Shown here piece by piece: positions 45,570 to 57,337 of a DNA stretch of 64,000 nt. Numbering within the stretch: the first letter of the stretch is position 1; every line of letters starts with the position of its first letter. The stretch is from Ixodes scapularis (Eukaryota > Arthropoda > Arachnida > Ixodida > Ixodidae). The position numbers and the translations under genes were made by a program. The notes below the pieces were generated by a model. It was not told the DNA's origin and did no database searches. It saw nothing but the letters and a program-made list of their open reading frames with translations. The stretch lies in assembly GCF_016920785.2 (NCBI RefSeq), contig NW_024609846.1, forward strand, positions 83,151,816-83,215,815, given 5' to 3'.

Positions 45570-45880
45570 GAAAATCTGCCATTTAACCAGTTATGACCGC
45601 CAAAAGAGACACGGTGCGTCGTTTTGAAGCACAACACAACATGCAGAGCTTGCGTCCAGTCTTCCTTACAACGAGTTTGAAAACTGGCTCGTACATGGGG
45701 AAGTCATGGGGCATTTCAGACTTTAGGTTCAGATCGATGATGCGCACATTAAACCATAACGTCATGATGGCATCCGTGTATCCCATACATTCAGACAGGT
45801 TACGGTCGGCACTGTCGTTCCACTTTTTCGCCACGACGCTGCGGTACGACTGGAAGGTCAAAGTGACCTTTTCCGGTTAA

Positions 45881-46321
45881 AGGGATACTGAACCAAAATT
45901 TCGAGCTCACTAAACAAGGCCGGACGGATAGGCGGGAATTAAGCTGCAAAACCAAAAAATACCACTCATACGGCGATATCTCTAACGGATCGCCGTATTT
46001 TTTGGAAAAGAAGTGCGCGATTGAACCCGGCCGACGAGGCTGACGAGACGTCACGATTCCCATTCTCTCCTCCTCCTCGCTACGTCCCGTCAAGCTGGTG
46101 AACCGAAGCGAGGAGGAGAGAAGCGGGGCCGCTTCTCCTCATACTCAAATTCTCCCCGAGGACACTTATGTCAAAGAACTCGCTTGATCGCGCCCTTTTT
46201 CAAAAGTACGGCCATCCGTTTGAGATATCGATGTACGAGGGATGTTTTGGAGTTCGTAGCGTCCCGTTCAACAGTTCTGCAGCCTTACTTTGCGAAATCC
46301 AAATTTCGGTTCAGTATCCCT
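45881..46321. mobile_element. Kolobok-like MITE nested in the hAT
   Basis: Left TTAA (45877-45880) plus AGGGATACTGAACC; right GGTTCAGTATCCCT plus TTAC, where one base of the duplicated TTAA has apparently changed. Internally it is partly palindromic (CGATC...TTTTTxxAAAAG, GAGGAGGAG on both sides). No coding was found. Confidence 0.7.
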
Positions 46322-48071
46322 TTACATCTGAATTTTGGAAAATGAATTCGACGTACTTTTATCGGTTTTTATTGATTTAAGTCGAGAATGGCGAACCTAC
46401 AAACTGACCTTTTTCGGTTAAAACCGAATTTCTGAAAATGGATTCGGCGTACTTTTATCGGTTTTTATCGGTTTAAACCGAAAACTCCGAACCCTAGTTA
46501 TAACATTTTAATGTATTTGTTTTTTATTTCTCAAACGGCCTCTCTGCGACGATATTTGACGAGGTTCAGCAAGCTGTGCTGTCTGACCTAATCAACATAT
46601 TTTTATGATCTTTACATCACTGTAAAGCTCCAATTAAGCCATTTCTTTTGAGTGTAATTTCAGTATTGTGTAATAAATATATAATTTGCTACATGTGCCT
46701 GAAAAACGGATATTTTGAAAAACTATCAAGTTTGGAGTCGATTTGCTAAAAACAACCCACCTTTTATTTCTTTTATTTTTTATTCACAGCTAGGTAATAT
46801 AGTAGTCTATCAGGAACTGCCTACAAAAATGTAATATATTGTTTGTATGGACGCTAATATGACTCCAATCTCGTGCTATGAGCGTTTTGAACGGTATCTC
46901 AATTAAGTCACACGGAAGAGCTGGTCAAACATTGACAAATATTGTCAAAGGGACACACTTTGACAGCATTTAAAACAAAATTGTAGATAATAATTACAAT
47001 AAAATCATTGACCATAAATAGTCTCTATTCTGAGAGTGGCCCAAAAAGTCACACTGCGCTACCGAAAGAGTGAAAAAGGTAAAGGGGTCAAACATGACAC
47101 CTCCGACAAGCGAGAGAAAGTTCAGTTTGCGCCTCGGCTGCTTAAAATGTCCATTACTGGAGAACACAAAATCGCTCGAACTTGTGGTTTGCACTCCCTG
47201 TCACAGAAGCAATTTCCCCAAAACATATATTTTATTTGTCAAAATTAAAAACTCGACCCCAAATCTGTGCCTGAGTTGAGATGAAACCACCCATATGTAT
47301 ATGCACTACATATCTCTTTGACACAAGAAAATGTAACAATTATATATCAAGTTCGGTATTTCAAACTCAAAGCCGAAAGCAAAAAGCCCCAGAGGAATTC
47401 TCTAACGATCTGCGCATTCCCCCGTATTAAGAGGAAGTAAGCGCTGGTGCCCGCGCTTGTGGATACGGACTTTTAAGTAACTTTTTTTAAGTACACTACT
47501 CCAAATTTGATTAAAGTTTATGGTTGGATATTGAGGTAACTGGTAACGGTAAGTAGAAAACCTTACGTAGGCCAAAATTCTGCTCAGCAGAGCGCCTGTG
47601 CGAAGTTCCGTTCAAAACGCTCGAGATTCGAGTCTTAATAGCGGCCATACCAACAATATATTACAATTTCTGTTGGTAGTCCCTGACAGACTACTATATT
47701 ACCTAACTTTGAATAAAAAATGAGAGAAATAAAAGGTGGGTGTTTTAGAAAATCGACTCCAAACTTGCTAGTTTTTCGAAATATCTGTTTTTCAGGCACA
47801 TGTAGCGCATTATACACTTCTTCTACAATATTGAAATTATACTCAAAAGAAATAGCTTAATTGGAGATTTACGGTGATGTAAATGTTATAAAAAATGAAA
47901 GCAGTTTACAACTCCCCGTAACGCCGAATTAAAGCGCAGCTCTTGAAGATGAGAAGGGAAGGGTACTGAGGGTCACGTGTTCTCGGTAGGCGGGGGGGGG
48001 GGGGGGGTCACGTGAACTGGGGAAGGGGCCACGTGACCCCCTCCTCTGAGGTCACGTGACCCCCCAGAGAA

Positions 48072-48468
48072 ACTTTTCCGCTAGATTTAGCGGGGAAATT
48101 TTTCCGCTAAATTTGCGGGGAAATCTTTCTGTTAAATTTAGAGGGAAAATTTTCCGCTAAATTTAGCGGGGAAAATTTTCCGCTAGATTTAGCGGAAAAA
48201 TTTTCCGCTAGATTTAGCGGGAAAATTTTCCAGCTAGATTTAGCGGGGAAATGTTTCCGCTAGATTTAGCGGGGAAATTTTTCAGCTATATTTAGCGGGG
48301 AAAATTTTCCCCTAGATTTAGCGGAAAAATTTTCCGCTAGATTTAGCGGGAAAATTTTCCAGCTAGATTTAGCGGGAAAATGTTTCCGCTAGATTTAGCG
48401 GGGAAATTTTTCAGCTATATTTAGCGGGGAAAATTTTCCCCTAGATTTAGCGGAGAAATTTGCCGATA
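48072..48468. repeat. 26-bp satellite with higher-order 129-bp period
   Basis: About 15 tandem units of TTTTCCGCTAGATTTAGCGG-type sequence (about 26 bases, partly palindromic). A block of five units starting CAGCTAGATT at 48231 repeats at 48360, giving a 129-base higher-order period with matching variant units (CAGCTATATT, CCCCTAGATT). GGTCACGTGACCCC palindromes lie just before it. Confidence 0.82.
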
Positions 48469-48944
48469 ATGCACCGCGCGGTTACGCCGACGCCGACGCC
48501 GCTCAAGCCGGAAACGGGCGCCTAAGAGCTGCGCTCTAAAATATGTTGATCAGCTCAGACAACACAGCTTGCTGAACTTCGTCAAATATTGTCGCAGAGG
48601 GGTGGTTTGACAAATAAAAAAAAATTCATTAAGAATGTTATGACCTAGATGCTTAATTAGCATAAAAAAGCATATGTCGAGAGTGTTCCCAAAAAGTTAT
48701 ATCGATGTAGCGTAAAAAGCAAGGAAAAGGGATGGAGTGAAATATGGCACCCTCGATAAGCTGGAAAACTACAGTTTCCACTTTGGCTGCTTCAACGGTC
48801 CATAACTTGAGAACAAAAAAATCTGACGAACTTGCCGTTTACGTCTTCTTTTATTATAGGAATTGCCTGATAACACGTAATTAAAAAAGAATTATAATTT
48901 TGACTTAAAATTTGTGCTTGAGTTGAGATGAAATCACCCATATA

Positions 48945-49669
48945 TATAATGGGAATGAGTGAAGGTTGACAAGTGCAGGGGAACGAATAGGGGAGACAGT
49001 GATTAGTGAATTCACTGCATTAAAGTTAGGAAAAGGGAGGAAAGAGAGCTGACAAAAAATTGGGCTGTAGATAAAATACTACGAGCAATTTAACGTCCAA
49101 GGAGGGGTGGAGTAAAGATATTAACAAAAACAAAACCAATAATAAAAAAACAAAAAAAAAACACGATTGTATACAATGCTGAAAAAACATGTTGAACAAG
49201 TCAAGCAAGATCTATATAGGCATCCAAGAAAGAAAGTGGTTCCTGAACAAGGGAAAAAAGAGGTGCCGAAGTTTAACTTGGGCTTCGCGCATCTCCTGGC
49301 ATGGGCACTGTCGGTTTAGGGCTCCCGCACATGGCACGGTCGCGCGCATCGCGGCTTTGAAAACGTGTCTGCAAGGACTGTTCTTCGAGGCCCATATAGT
49401 CATATTGCGTAACTCACGGCGTTTGCCAGAAATACGAACGAATCTTCGATACACTTGTCTCATGGCGAGGCGTACCGTTCGGACACCCCTCTATTATTTT
49501 ACCATAAACGACACTTTACATTGAAATGCTCTCACCAAAAATTTACGGGGAGATTACATGAGAAACTAAACTGCGCTTTGTGTGCAAGCGGTTTTACAGA
49601 AAATAATACTCTAGCACCGGTATATGTACAGCTCATAAACTTCCCAACGTCGCTGACCTCAATTAGGCG

Positions 49670-49733
<64 letters not shown>

Positions 49734-50194
49734 ATTTTAAAAGGAAAACGTGTAAATGCCAATATGCAAACGCTTTTTACGATACTGATGGAGGTTTATT
49801 TAAAAAAAAATTAAAACAACACACGGTATGAGCCGTGTAGTACTCACATAAACAGGGTGAAGGGCACGCAAAAAATATATTTATTAATTTATTTTTAAAA
49901 ATATTTTTGCTTGCCTCAGAGAGCAAGGAAAAAAGAAAAGAAAAACTTTCTGAAGTATATGTGCCGCGACCACTTTTCTCGGCAATACATTGGAAGGTAC
50001 AGGCGAGCGTTCCCTCTCCCATATTAAGCCTTTCGTGGTGTCTCCTCCTCTTCCCGGAAAAGCCAAAAGAGTTGTCGCGGAGTATAGTATGCAGGGTCAT
50101 TAGCAAAAGTGTAGTAACTGTCGGTGGTGCCTCGTTTTAATCGATTAGGTGCCATATCGAAAACCCATGCCGCGATTCGCACCTCCCCTCGCAG
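48945..50194. other. Upstream of the neprilysin anchor exon; no gene resolved
   Basis: Includes a (TA)n microsatellite at 49675-49730. The first exon and promoter of the neprilysin-like gene should lie here or further left, but no convincing start exon was found. Confidence 0.4.
49675..49730. repeat. (TA)n microsatellite
   Basis: About 28 consecutive TA dinucleotides. Confidence 0.92.
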
Positions 50195-50316
50195 GACTCA
50201 GCGACCGCCGTCTCCCACGCTGCGTGCGTTCGTCCTGCACAGCTTCATCGTGCTCCTAGTCACCGGTCTCCTGCTCACTTGCGTCTTCGTCAGGAACCTC
50301 TCCACCATTGAGAGCG
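50195..50316 (+). CDS. Neprilysin-like M13 metallopeptidase, membrane-anchor exon
   Basis: Internal coding exon of a type II membrane zinc metallopeptidase of the neprilysin (M13) family. A pyrimidine-rich acceptor (ctcccctcgcag) precedes it and a GT donor follows it. The exon opens with the third base of a codon and ends one base into the next. It encodes a short basic stretch followed by a hydrophobic helix containing FIVLLVTGLLLTCVFV, the single signal-anchor of M13 enzymes, then NLSTIES. The start codon must lie in an upstream exon, because the frame has no ATG before the acceptor. Its phase-1 end joins exactly to the exon at 51519-51578. The anchor sequence alone is not diagnostic. The assignment rests on the three phase-compatible exons taken together (seen) and on M13 architecture (known). 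The enzyme would sit in the plasma membrane with its catalytic domain outside, cleaving peptides. Confidence 0.68.
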
Positions 50317-51518
50317 GTACGCTCGAACGAATGCGCCAGCGGCGGCGTCGGAAGTGCTCGAGAGGTGGGACAAATGGGGGCGACGCGAGCGCACAGAGTG
50401 GATTTTCTCTCCCGTTCTTTCGAAGCGTCCGGCTCCTTTCCCGTCGTCAAAGAACGGGCAACTGAGACAAGACTGCAGACATTAGCGTTCGTGCGCGAAT
50501 TGTGAGTGGAGCCCTTTGCGTGTCGCTGAGCAGGTAATACTATACGCAGTAAAGGCGCCCAATCGGAAGTCGTCAACGTGTTCGAAGTCTGGAAATCGGC
50601 ATGTATGCACGCCGCCGGTCACGATAGCTTTATAGGATCATACGTTTGTTCTACTTTTATTTATAAACTTCCTGTAATATGAATTCGTACAGATATACGT
50701 GAAGTGAGCCGCGCGAGTCCACAGTCATTAATATACGCAAACATAAGTTAATTGGAATCATGCCCTGTCTCAGTAGCGTCGAAATCGGTTGGCTGGGGGG
50801 GGGGGGGGGGGGGGGGGGGGGGAAGAGGGGAGGTGTTATTTTTTTTTTTTTTTCAGTCAGACGTTTGTAGTAAACAGCTTGGGGGGAAAACGAGAAAAAA
50901 AAAATCTCTCTCCAGCTTCCGAACACTTAGTAGCTGGAGAGGCGCACTCGTTTTTCGTCGTCGGAGACTCTATTTGTGCTGGTGAAGTAATCGCTCCTTT
51001 TGTAGTCGAGGGGTACGCCACCGAAGTTACCCAATAAGAGACCTCACACAGAGGTTCTTATTGTGACGTCGTTAGTATTTAATCGGCACGTGCGAGCGAA
51101 CGAAAGTGCTCTATACTAAAATTTTGTCTCGCGAGGTAAGTATTACACCTTTTTTTTTCTTTTTTTTTCGTGAAGCGTGCACCATGTGACGTACGTGGCC
51201 TATTTAGGCAGTTTCTTTAAATGCTATTTTGAGGGTTCATTGTTCCTTCGACAACCCTGATTATGTGTAGAATGGGGGCTTTTCGAATGCCACCTGTATC
51301 AGAAATGGCCTCTGCCATTAACAAAAGAACACCAATAACATAACGGGGTATTTATTTCAGTCGTCTCCCTCGGAGGTGACAACAATAACCATGGTGGCTG
51401 TAAGTTATCTTGTCCGTCTTGCTTTCATGGCGCTTTGGCGCGTGCGCTGTGGTCGCCGTATATAAACGAATGTAGAAAAACTCCCCCGGAGTCACGTGGC
51501 TGTAATGTTTTCTTTCAG
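50317..51518 (+). other. Neprilysin-like intron with poly-G tract
   Basis: 1.2-kb intron between phase-1 exons. It holds a run of about 25 G at 50796-50821 followed by a T run; otherwise unassigned. Confidence 0.5.
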
Positions 51519-51578
51519 TACTCCGTTATACCTCCGGTAACGTTTTCTACTGCGACAGCAAGCAGTGTGACTACGAAG
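51519..51578 (+). CDS. Neprilysin-like M13 metallopeptidase, CDSKQC exon
   Basis: A 60-base phase-1/phase-1 exon with a strong acceptor (tgttttctttcag) and donor (GAAG then gtaagg). With the single base carried from the previous exon it reads open across its whole length and contains FYCDSKQCDYE. A paired CxxxC motif just before the catalytic ectodomain is characteristic of M13 peptidases, where these cysteines form disulfides of the N-terminal ectodomain. The last base combines with the first two bases of the exon at 63163 to give an alanine directly before RFLNSS. So three separate exons agree in phase and in family order. The intron before it is 1.2 kb and holds a long poly-G run. The intron after it is 11.6 kb and full of transposon fragments. 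Confidence 0.75.
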
Positions 51579-53200
51579 GTAAGGGGTGAATAGCACAGAC
51601 ATTATTTACAAATTCACAACTATTTTTGAATATACCATATATACATATAAAAATCGATATTCCATAGAGTGCACTAAAACAGGAAGAGTTTTTTTATTTG
51701 TTTTTTTTTGTATGCCGAAGCCGAAGTTGGATTGTTTGAGAATTTTCTAATCAGAGACACTCCAAACCCAAACCGTCTAGCTGGAAATACTCCACTAGAT
51801 CCACCGAGTTAAAAAAAACCTGAAAGGATCCGTTATATTCGAAGATGGCAGCTGTTTTTGGAGGTATACGACGCTACTTGCCTTTGCCACGACTCCTTTT
51901 TCGTGATAACGGCTCGTAAAGGGCATGCCTCCTTGTGTGTTTTTGCGCTGAAAAATACCTCAATGTGCACCCGTTCAGAATTTCTTACCCTCCCCGCCAA
52001 CTGGGCGTAAATCTAGGCGCTCACATGCCTGTTTTGTCCTTTCACCAGTTTTTTTATATGAACATTTACCGGTCTGATATTCGGTTCTATAGCCGCGTTT
52101 GCTTTTTCGTTAAACAAGCCTGCCGGTAACAACACGAATTGCCTCTCTTTGTCAGATAACATGACACCCAGTCCATTATCCACCACGTAATTAGGGTTCC
52201 GTGGTTTCGTATAAAGCAGATAAACTCCGAAAAAAACATTCACCGGTAAGAGCTTCGACAATTCGGATTTATCCGAAAAACACATAATTTCAATGTCACA
52301 ATAAAAAAAAAAAATATATATATAGAAGAGAGCATGGCGTCTGAAATCTAGCTCAGTGCTTCGCTGTGCCGCCATGATCTTCGCAAGGGCTGCACGTTGC
52401 ACGTGCCTCGTGCATCGACGAACCTTGTGCTACTTATGGAACATAAAAAAGGCTTTAATAAACCTCCTTTTCCAAAAAACAAACAAACAAAAAACCTTCC
52501 GCGTTTTCTTGTTTTTTTTTTTAAACTTTTGACAAAAACCAGTTTTCCGTTTATCTCGTCCAGGTTTATTCAGTACGATATGGGCCAATGTACTTCCGGA
52601 CAACGGATCACAACTAAAAGTTACTGTTTCGGATTCCAGTATGGACCATACCATTTGTGTTTGTTAGAGGGAAGAGCGGTTATGTTTTTATAACAGTGAA
52701 ATATGTGAACATGTAGGTCTCATAGGCTGGGGAGGGCAGTTGAAAGTTTTATTAGTTGAGGAGCTTGGCTTTTTCAAAGTATTGCCGTTTATTGAAGTAA
52801 TACTTTTTTTTCAAGATTTGTCATGGGACAGTTGGTCCTGCCAATCGCATGGGCGCTAATGTCAAATGCAGCTGCAGAAATATATTTCGATACCGGTGAT
52901 TATTTTTGCCTATTTAGTGTGCGTTTTTGTTCGGACATTATTTATTGTAATAAGAAAGCAGAACAAAATAAAATTAATCTTCAAATTTCAGAGAAATGGG
53001 AATCTAACAAAAATAAACTCCAATAAACCCAAAATTTCCGGCAAAGAAAAAAAGAAAAAAATTTCGAAAAACATTTTTTGAATGTTCTAAAAATATTAAC
53101 TTCGAAAACACGGATTCCTACATATAATCCACCAAGGGGGACATTGTACCAACCTGTCCTCTTTTCCTTGGCGCTTGAAGGACATCTACTAATTTAGAGG
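51579..53200 (+). other. Start of the 11.6-kb neprilysin-like intron
   Basis: AT-rich with several A/T runs and no recognised exon. Open frames at 52013-52693 show no domains. Confidence 0.4.
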
Positions 53201-53209
53201 TACATTGTG

Positions 53210-53670
53210 GCCTAAACTCCCTCCAGTGCTTTGTCCGCTACTTTCGTAGCAAGAGTCACGAACACCGGGGGAGGCTCGAAGCTGAACTTGGGACTCAGCT
53301 CCAACGGCTTGCCAATTTCCGGTGTAATACCTTGGCATCCCCAAGGGTTATGAGCCACCTTTCAACAGTTTCATCTGTCCTATCCTCTTTGGAAGTTGCT
53401 TTGTTGTTTCTCGAAAAAGGTGGACAATTGAAAACGCAGGAGGACAAAGTGGTGGAGATATTTACGGAGCGTGGGGGAGGCCTCAAGTTCACCTTTGAGG
53501 TTCCAAAATAAAGCCTATTCCAGTACCTGGACCTCTCTCTCTCCTTGACGCCGATATTTGCTGAACTTATTGTTCACAATCAAAGAAGGGTATTCTGGAC
53601 TACAAATCGGCCCATTCAAAAATTGAAAAGATGGCTCGCTCTTTCATGCCTAGGATCAGCACTAAAAAAA
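53210..53670. pseudogene. Penelope-like element fragments, two orientations
   Basis: The plus strand near 53430-53640 reads DKVVEIFTERGGGLKFTFEV followed by QYLDLSLSL and FWTTNRPIQKLKRW, resembling the C-terminal palm region of Penelope-like reverse transcriptases. The minus strand near 53330-53210 gives LSPKFSFEPPPVFVTLATKV, similar to the N-terminal region of such proteins. Frames are broken; an A run ends it near 53678. Confidence 0.5.
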
Positions 53671-54529
53671 AAAAAAAAATGTTTCTCCACACATTGAGAG
53701 ACAGCTTTAAAGGGATACTACAACGAAATTTTGGTGCTCATTTTTTTGGTCTATATGCGTTCAAAAGAGCAGTATCACATGGAACATACCAATATCTTGT
53801 TTAAAAAGTCTCGAAAAGTAATTTTAAAACGAATTAAACGATTAGCAAAGAGCACCTGGTGGATGTCGCTAACGCCTCGTTTGTAATGCTCGTCCACCAA
53901 ATTCGTCTACCAGTTTACCAAATTTGTTGTAAAAAGGATGAAACCAATCGTCATCCCATTTTTACACAAATTCTCAGAAAAAAAAAATACTACAGCCGCT
54001 ATAGATTTTTCAGTCCTTTCTATTCCCCGCAAAGCAAGAAGTCAGATGTGTACAAGAGTTAACGTGAAGGTAAGGTCAAGTTCAAGGTCAGGTTTATTAC
54101 CCTCAAAGATGTTCATTGAAACGTGCTACATGAGAGGGGGGGGGGGGGGGGATCAAAAAGCACTGGATTCGTTGGCAACACAAGGAACTAAGATTGAATC
54201 ACGACTTATACAAAAGAAAATATCAGAAAACAAGTGTTGTAAGAAACATGCCAATGCGATAGAAAAGGTATTAACACAAAGGGGGGGGGGGGGGGGGGGG
54301 AGGGGAGGCGGAATCTCTCCCTTTGCTCCCCGGATGCGCATGACGTGGCAACAACGTGACGCCTTTGCGCGGAGCAGCGCTGACGTAGACATCCCGGGTA
54401 GATGGGGGGGGGGGGCTTTTGCTTGGGCTGCACAAGCAGTCCCAGCTTTGACGTGAGGTCTCTCCGAAATTGACTGTATTTTGTTCGCGTGTCTGGCAAG
54501 AGAGAGAGAGAGAGAGAGAGAGAAAAAAA

Positions 54530-55267
54530 AACACTTTATTGCTACACTCCTGGTTCGGAGCTTCTGAGGGAAGTTCTGGTGTGTCTACGATTCCTCTTCT
54601 GGGAGGGTGGTAAGGATGTGTTGAAGGAAAGCTTTTTGGCACATGATGGTGAGGTGTTTGGGTGGAGTGAGCCATTCTTTGTAGGATGAGGGCCATAGAG
54701 TAGGTGGTGTGCAGAATAAAGCCGTGCCTTTTGAAGAATGGGCATTGGGGCATGTCCAGAGTGTATGGTGGTTATCTGGGTATCCTCCACAGTGTTTGCA
54801 GGTTGGATGTCCTGCATTTCTAGACATGTAATGGAGAAAGTTGTCTGTGAGCAGCGATAATATCTGTGCTCTTCCTAGAAGTACTTCTTCCTTCCCATAC
54901 CGAGCGAGCGTTGAGGAAAGGGCAGAGTTCTTACATTTTCTTTTAGTTGCTTAAATGTAAATTTTCTTGTAGTTTCTTAGATCGACCTCTCGGTGCGTGG
55001 TTTATACTCAGACGACCACACAGTAGAGGGTCCCGGTAAAGGTTCTCGGGTTAGGAGGTGAGACTCCTTATTCCCCTCTAGGTTATCATGGTCTTGTGTC
55101 CATTGTATCGTGACCTTTATATTCCTTCGCAGATGCAGGTAATCCTGGATATGTTGCTTAATGTGTGTAGGCAACCTGTTGTCTCGGAAAGCCCTCCATG
55201 CAGTTTGACTCTGCGTCCGGATGAGGATGTCGTCCGTAGGGTGGTAGGGTGATCGCCTTGCCGACAT
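54530..55267 (-). mobile_element. I-like LINE 3' end (RNase H and zinc finger)
   Basis: The minus strand at 55267-54977 includes IKVTIQWTQDHDNLEGNKES, the terminal block of a retroelement RNase H domain. It is followed at 54820-54750 by PTCKHCGGYPDNHHTLWTCP, a C-x2-C...H...C finger at the end of I/R1-type ORF2. An AATAAA sits at the 3' end beside an A run and (AG)n at about 54498-54524. It is 5'-truncated with frame breaks. Confidence 0.75.
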
Positions 55268-55312
55268 CAGTTATCTCTTCTTCCTCTGGCGTCGGAATCT
55301 CTCAGCGAGTTT

Positions 55313-55777
55313 GAGGGGCTTAGAGCGATAAACTGGTGTCCTGTTCGCAAGGCAAAAGTGACCTCCACTTGGCTGTCGCCATGTACAATTTTGACGACTA
55401 GACACGTGGCCGTACCAAACCCTGAGGCTTTTGCGCCAAACTGAGCCGAGATTTGTAATGCGATCGCTGTAAAAACATGATAAACTATTTTTTAATACTG
55501 TCAGCCCCAGAGATCAGTGTCTAGCTCCTTTAAAAACCCAAAATGCAGCGACGCTACCCGTGTTTTTGTCGTAAATCACATTTTGGACTTAAACGAAACA
55601 TAACTATTTCGACTGATACTGTTATTAAATATCAAAAACAATTATTTTTGCGCGGTACTTTCTTAAAATCAAGACGTAAAACTATAAAATTCCGTTTCTA
55701 GTGGTCAAAACTGTGCAACATGGAGGCGGCCTATTGGTAATCACTTCCAGCTGCCAGTTTATCGCTCTAAGGCCCTC
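55313..55777. repeat. MITE with CTTAGAGCGATAAACTGG ends
   Basis: GAGGGGCTTAGAGCGATAAA and the inverse TTTATCGCTCTAAGGCCCTC bound the element. The subterminal GTGACC...CCATGT and CTAGACAC/TAGTGG segments are mirrored. A single end of the same family lies at 29846-29940. Superfamily unknown. Confidence 0.65.
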
Positions 55778-56804
55778 TACCTTCTTGGAATTTCTACTTG
55801 TTTGTTCTGCCAAATGAGGTGGTGACTGGTGACTGCTGTGTTGCTTTTTCTTCTTTATGTGAGTCGTCTGGCAACATTTACAGATTTTGCTCAGCGGGAT
55901 ACCGGCGGTGACATCGAGATCGCCTAACTTGTTGTGGCTTGCGCTCTTGTGCCCATCCCGTAGATGATGGCTGAATAATGCATCCAACCATTAAAAAAAA
56001 AATTTTTTTTAGCAGAAAGCAGTTTGTTGTTTTTTCTATGTTCGCTAGCGCGTACCGAGCCCTGCTGTCGAGAGTGCGGCCGCTAAGTGCGTCTGATAAC
56101 ACTGACGTTTCTCTCGACCACGGTGGAAGAAATACATTTAGGTGATGACTCTCTGTCACACGCGGCGACCACATCATATTCGGTGCACTGAGCGCGCTTC
56201 ACTCGCACGGGGATAGATGGCGCTCAAGTATAGAGGGGCTTGTGAAGGCTTGTAAAGGAAATTATGCATTCCTTACTCGGTCCCCGTGTACTGTTTGGTG
56301 AAATCATGGATTTATGTTGGCGCATTGGCACTGATGATCTTTTCCCCCGTGCGGTTGCTGTTTTTTAAACGAGAATATTCCGGCGATGACTCAACGTGAC
56401 AAAATACTTGTACATATGCAAAACTTCACGATACAATCTACTGTGCTTTCAATAATTTAGAGTAATTTAAAATAATTCCATTAAACAGATGGATCGTGCT
56501 CGCATGTTTTGTGCGACAGCATGTTTGGTAACAGTTCCGTAAATTGTTTGCCCAGATTGCGTGGCTTTATAGGAGGTCGGGGGATTTTTTCCACCTTGCT
56601 CCTGCCTTGTTATTCAAAAAATGAACTCGGATAATGTTACATAGTGGGGTCTCAATAATTCTTTACATGCGCAGAAAGTATTAGCATTACAAAGGGTTTA
56701 TACATAGGATGTCAACTAATACTGTGGTACATACAAACCATGTGAGCAGAAAACATTTTTATTTATGATGACTGATGACATATAGTGACTAAAATGATGA
56801 CACA
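55778..56804. other. Intronic, no recognised feature
   Basis: Contains GGTGGAAGAAATACATTTAG at 56122, which reappears inverted near 58068, hinting at a larger element around the LINE. Otherwise AT-rich. Confidence 0.35.
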
Positions 56805-57337
56805 GTATTTATTTATCTATTTATTTATTTCAATACCCTCAGGGCCCAGAGGGCATTACAGAAGGGGTGGACAAGAACAACAACAATGCAAAAACATAAA
56901 AAAAGCAAAGCAAAGGCCAACAATGCACTTCTGCTAGAGAGAAGAAAAGATCAGCCTAATATGTATTAGCAAAAATGATTAACTAATGCAGCTCTAAATA
57001 AATCAACTGATGATATGTTTATAAAAGATGCGGGAAGGTGGTTCCAATCGGAGGACGTTCGAGGAATGAAGGAGTCAATGTATGCCGAGGTTTTGCAAAG
57101 AGGTATGCCGACTTTGAAGCGATGATCGATGCGGGGAGAAATTAAAGTTGGGCTCAGAAGTAGTTTGTCCTTCAGCGAGGCGTTAGAATGATACATTTTG
57201 AAAAGCAGGCATAGGCGTGATATTTTTCGTCGTAGTGAAAGAAGAGGCAGAAATAGAGTTGATTTCATAGATGATACACTAGCCGTGCGGTGATAATTGC
57301 AGTCAGTATGATGACATACTGACTGAAATGATGACAC
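56805..57337 (-). mobile_element. LINE 3' end with TAAA-type tail
   Basis: The minus strand reads MYHSNASLKDKLLLSPTLIS and then SYIDSFIPRTSSDWN-like sequence (SFIPRTSSDWNHLPASF), the usual C-terminal block of CR1/jockey-type ORF2, ending NHFC. The 3' UTR carries CCCTCTGGGCCCTGAGGG and an (AAATA)n/TAAA tail at 56805-56833. The same tail is present at about 8150-8215. The copy is 5'-truncated near 57340. Confidence 0.75.

Larger units (their letters stand above)
45050..46496. mobile_element. hAT element, TSD GTTATAAC
   Basis: GTTATAAC at 45042-45049 and 46497-46504 flanks ends TAGGGTTCCGCGTTTTCGGT and the near-inverse ACCGAAAACTCCGAACCCTA. Both ends carry TTTTTATCGGTTT-type subterminal repeats. 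A transposase dimerisation relic is on the minus strand at 45425-45569. A Kolobok-like MITE is nested at 45881-46321. Confidence 0.83.
44747..48944. repeat. Composite palindrome, about 4.2 kb, interrupted by hAT and satellite
   Basis: The left arm (44747-45049 and 46497-about 46810) and right arm (about 47690-47900 and 48540-48944) are inverse copies. Ends are TTTCATCTCAAATCAGGCAC-like and GTGCTTGAGTTGAGATGAAA; GACATACGCTTTTTTATAAT and TAAGCCATTTCTTTTGAG also pair. A third related segment lies at about 47030-47300. The left arm holds the hAT at 45050, the right arm the satellite at 48072. No protein is recognised. Confidence 0.6.

Noticed and set aside
48072..48468. Regularly spaced repeats resembling a CRISPR array
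   Set aside because: Units are contiguous with no unique spacers, and the genome is eukaryotic; it is a satellite.
54153..54753. Proline-rich minus-strand frames of up to 160 codons
   Set aside because: Arise from poly-G tracts near 54.1-54.4 kb fused to the LINE 3' end.
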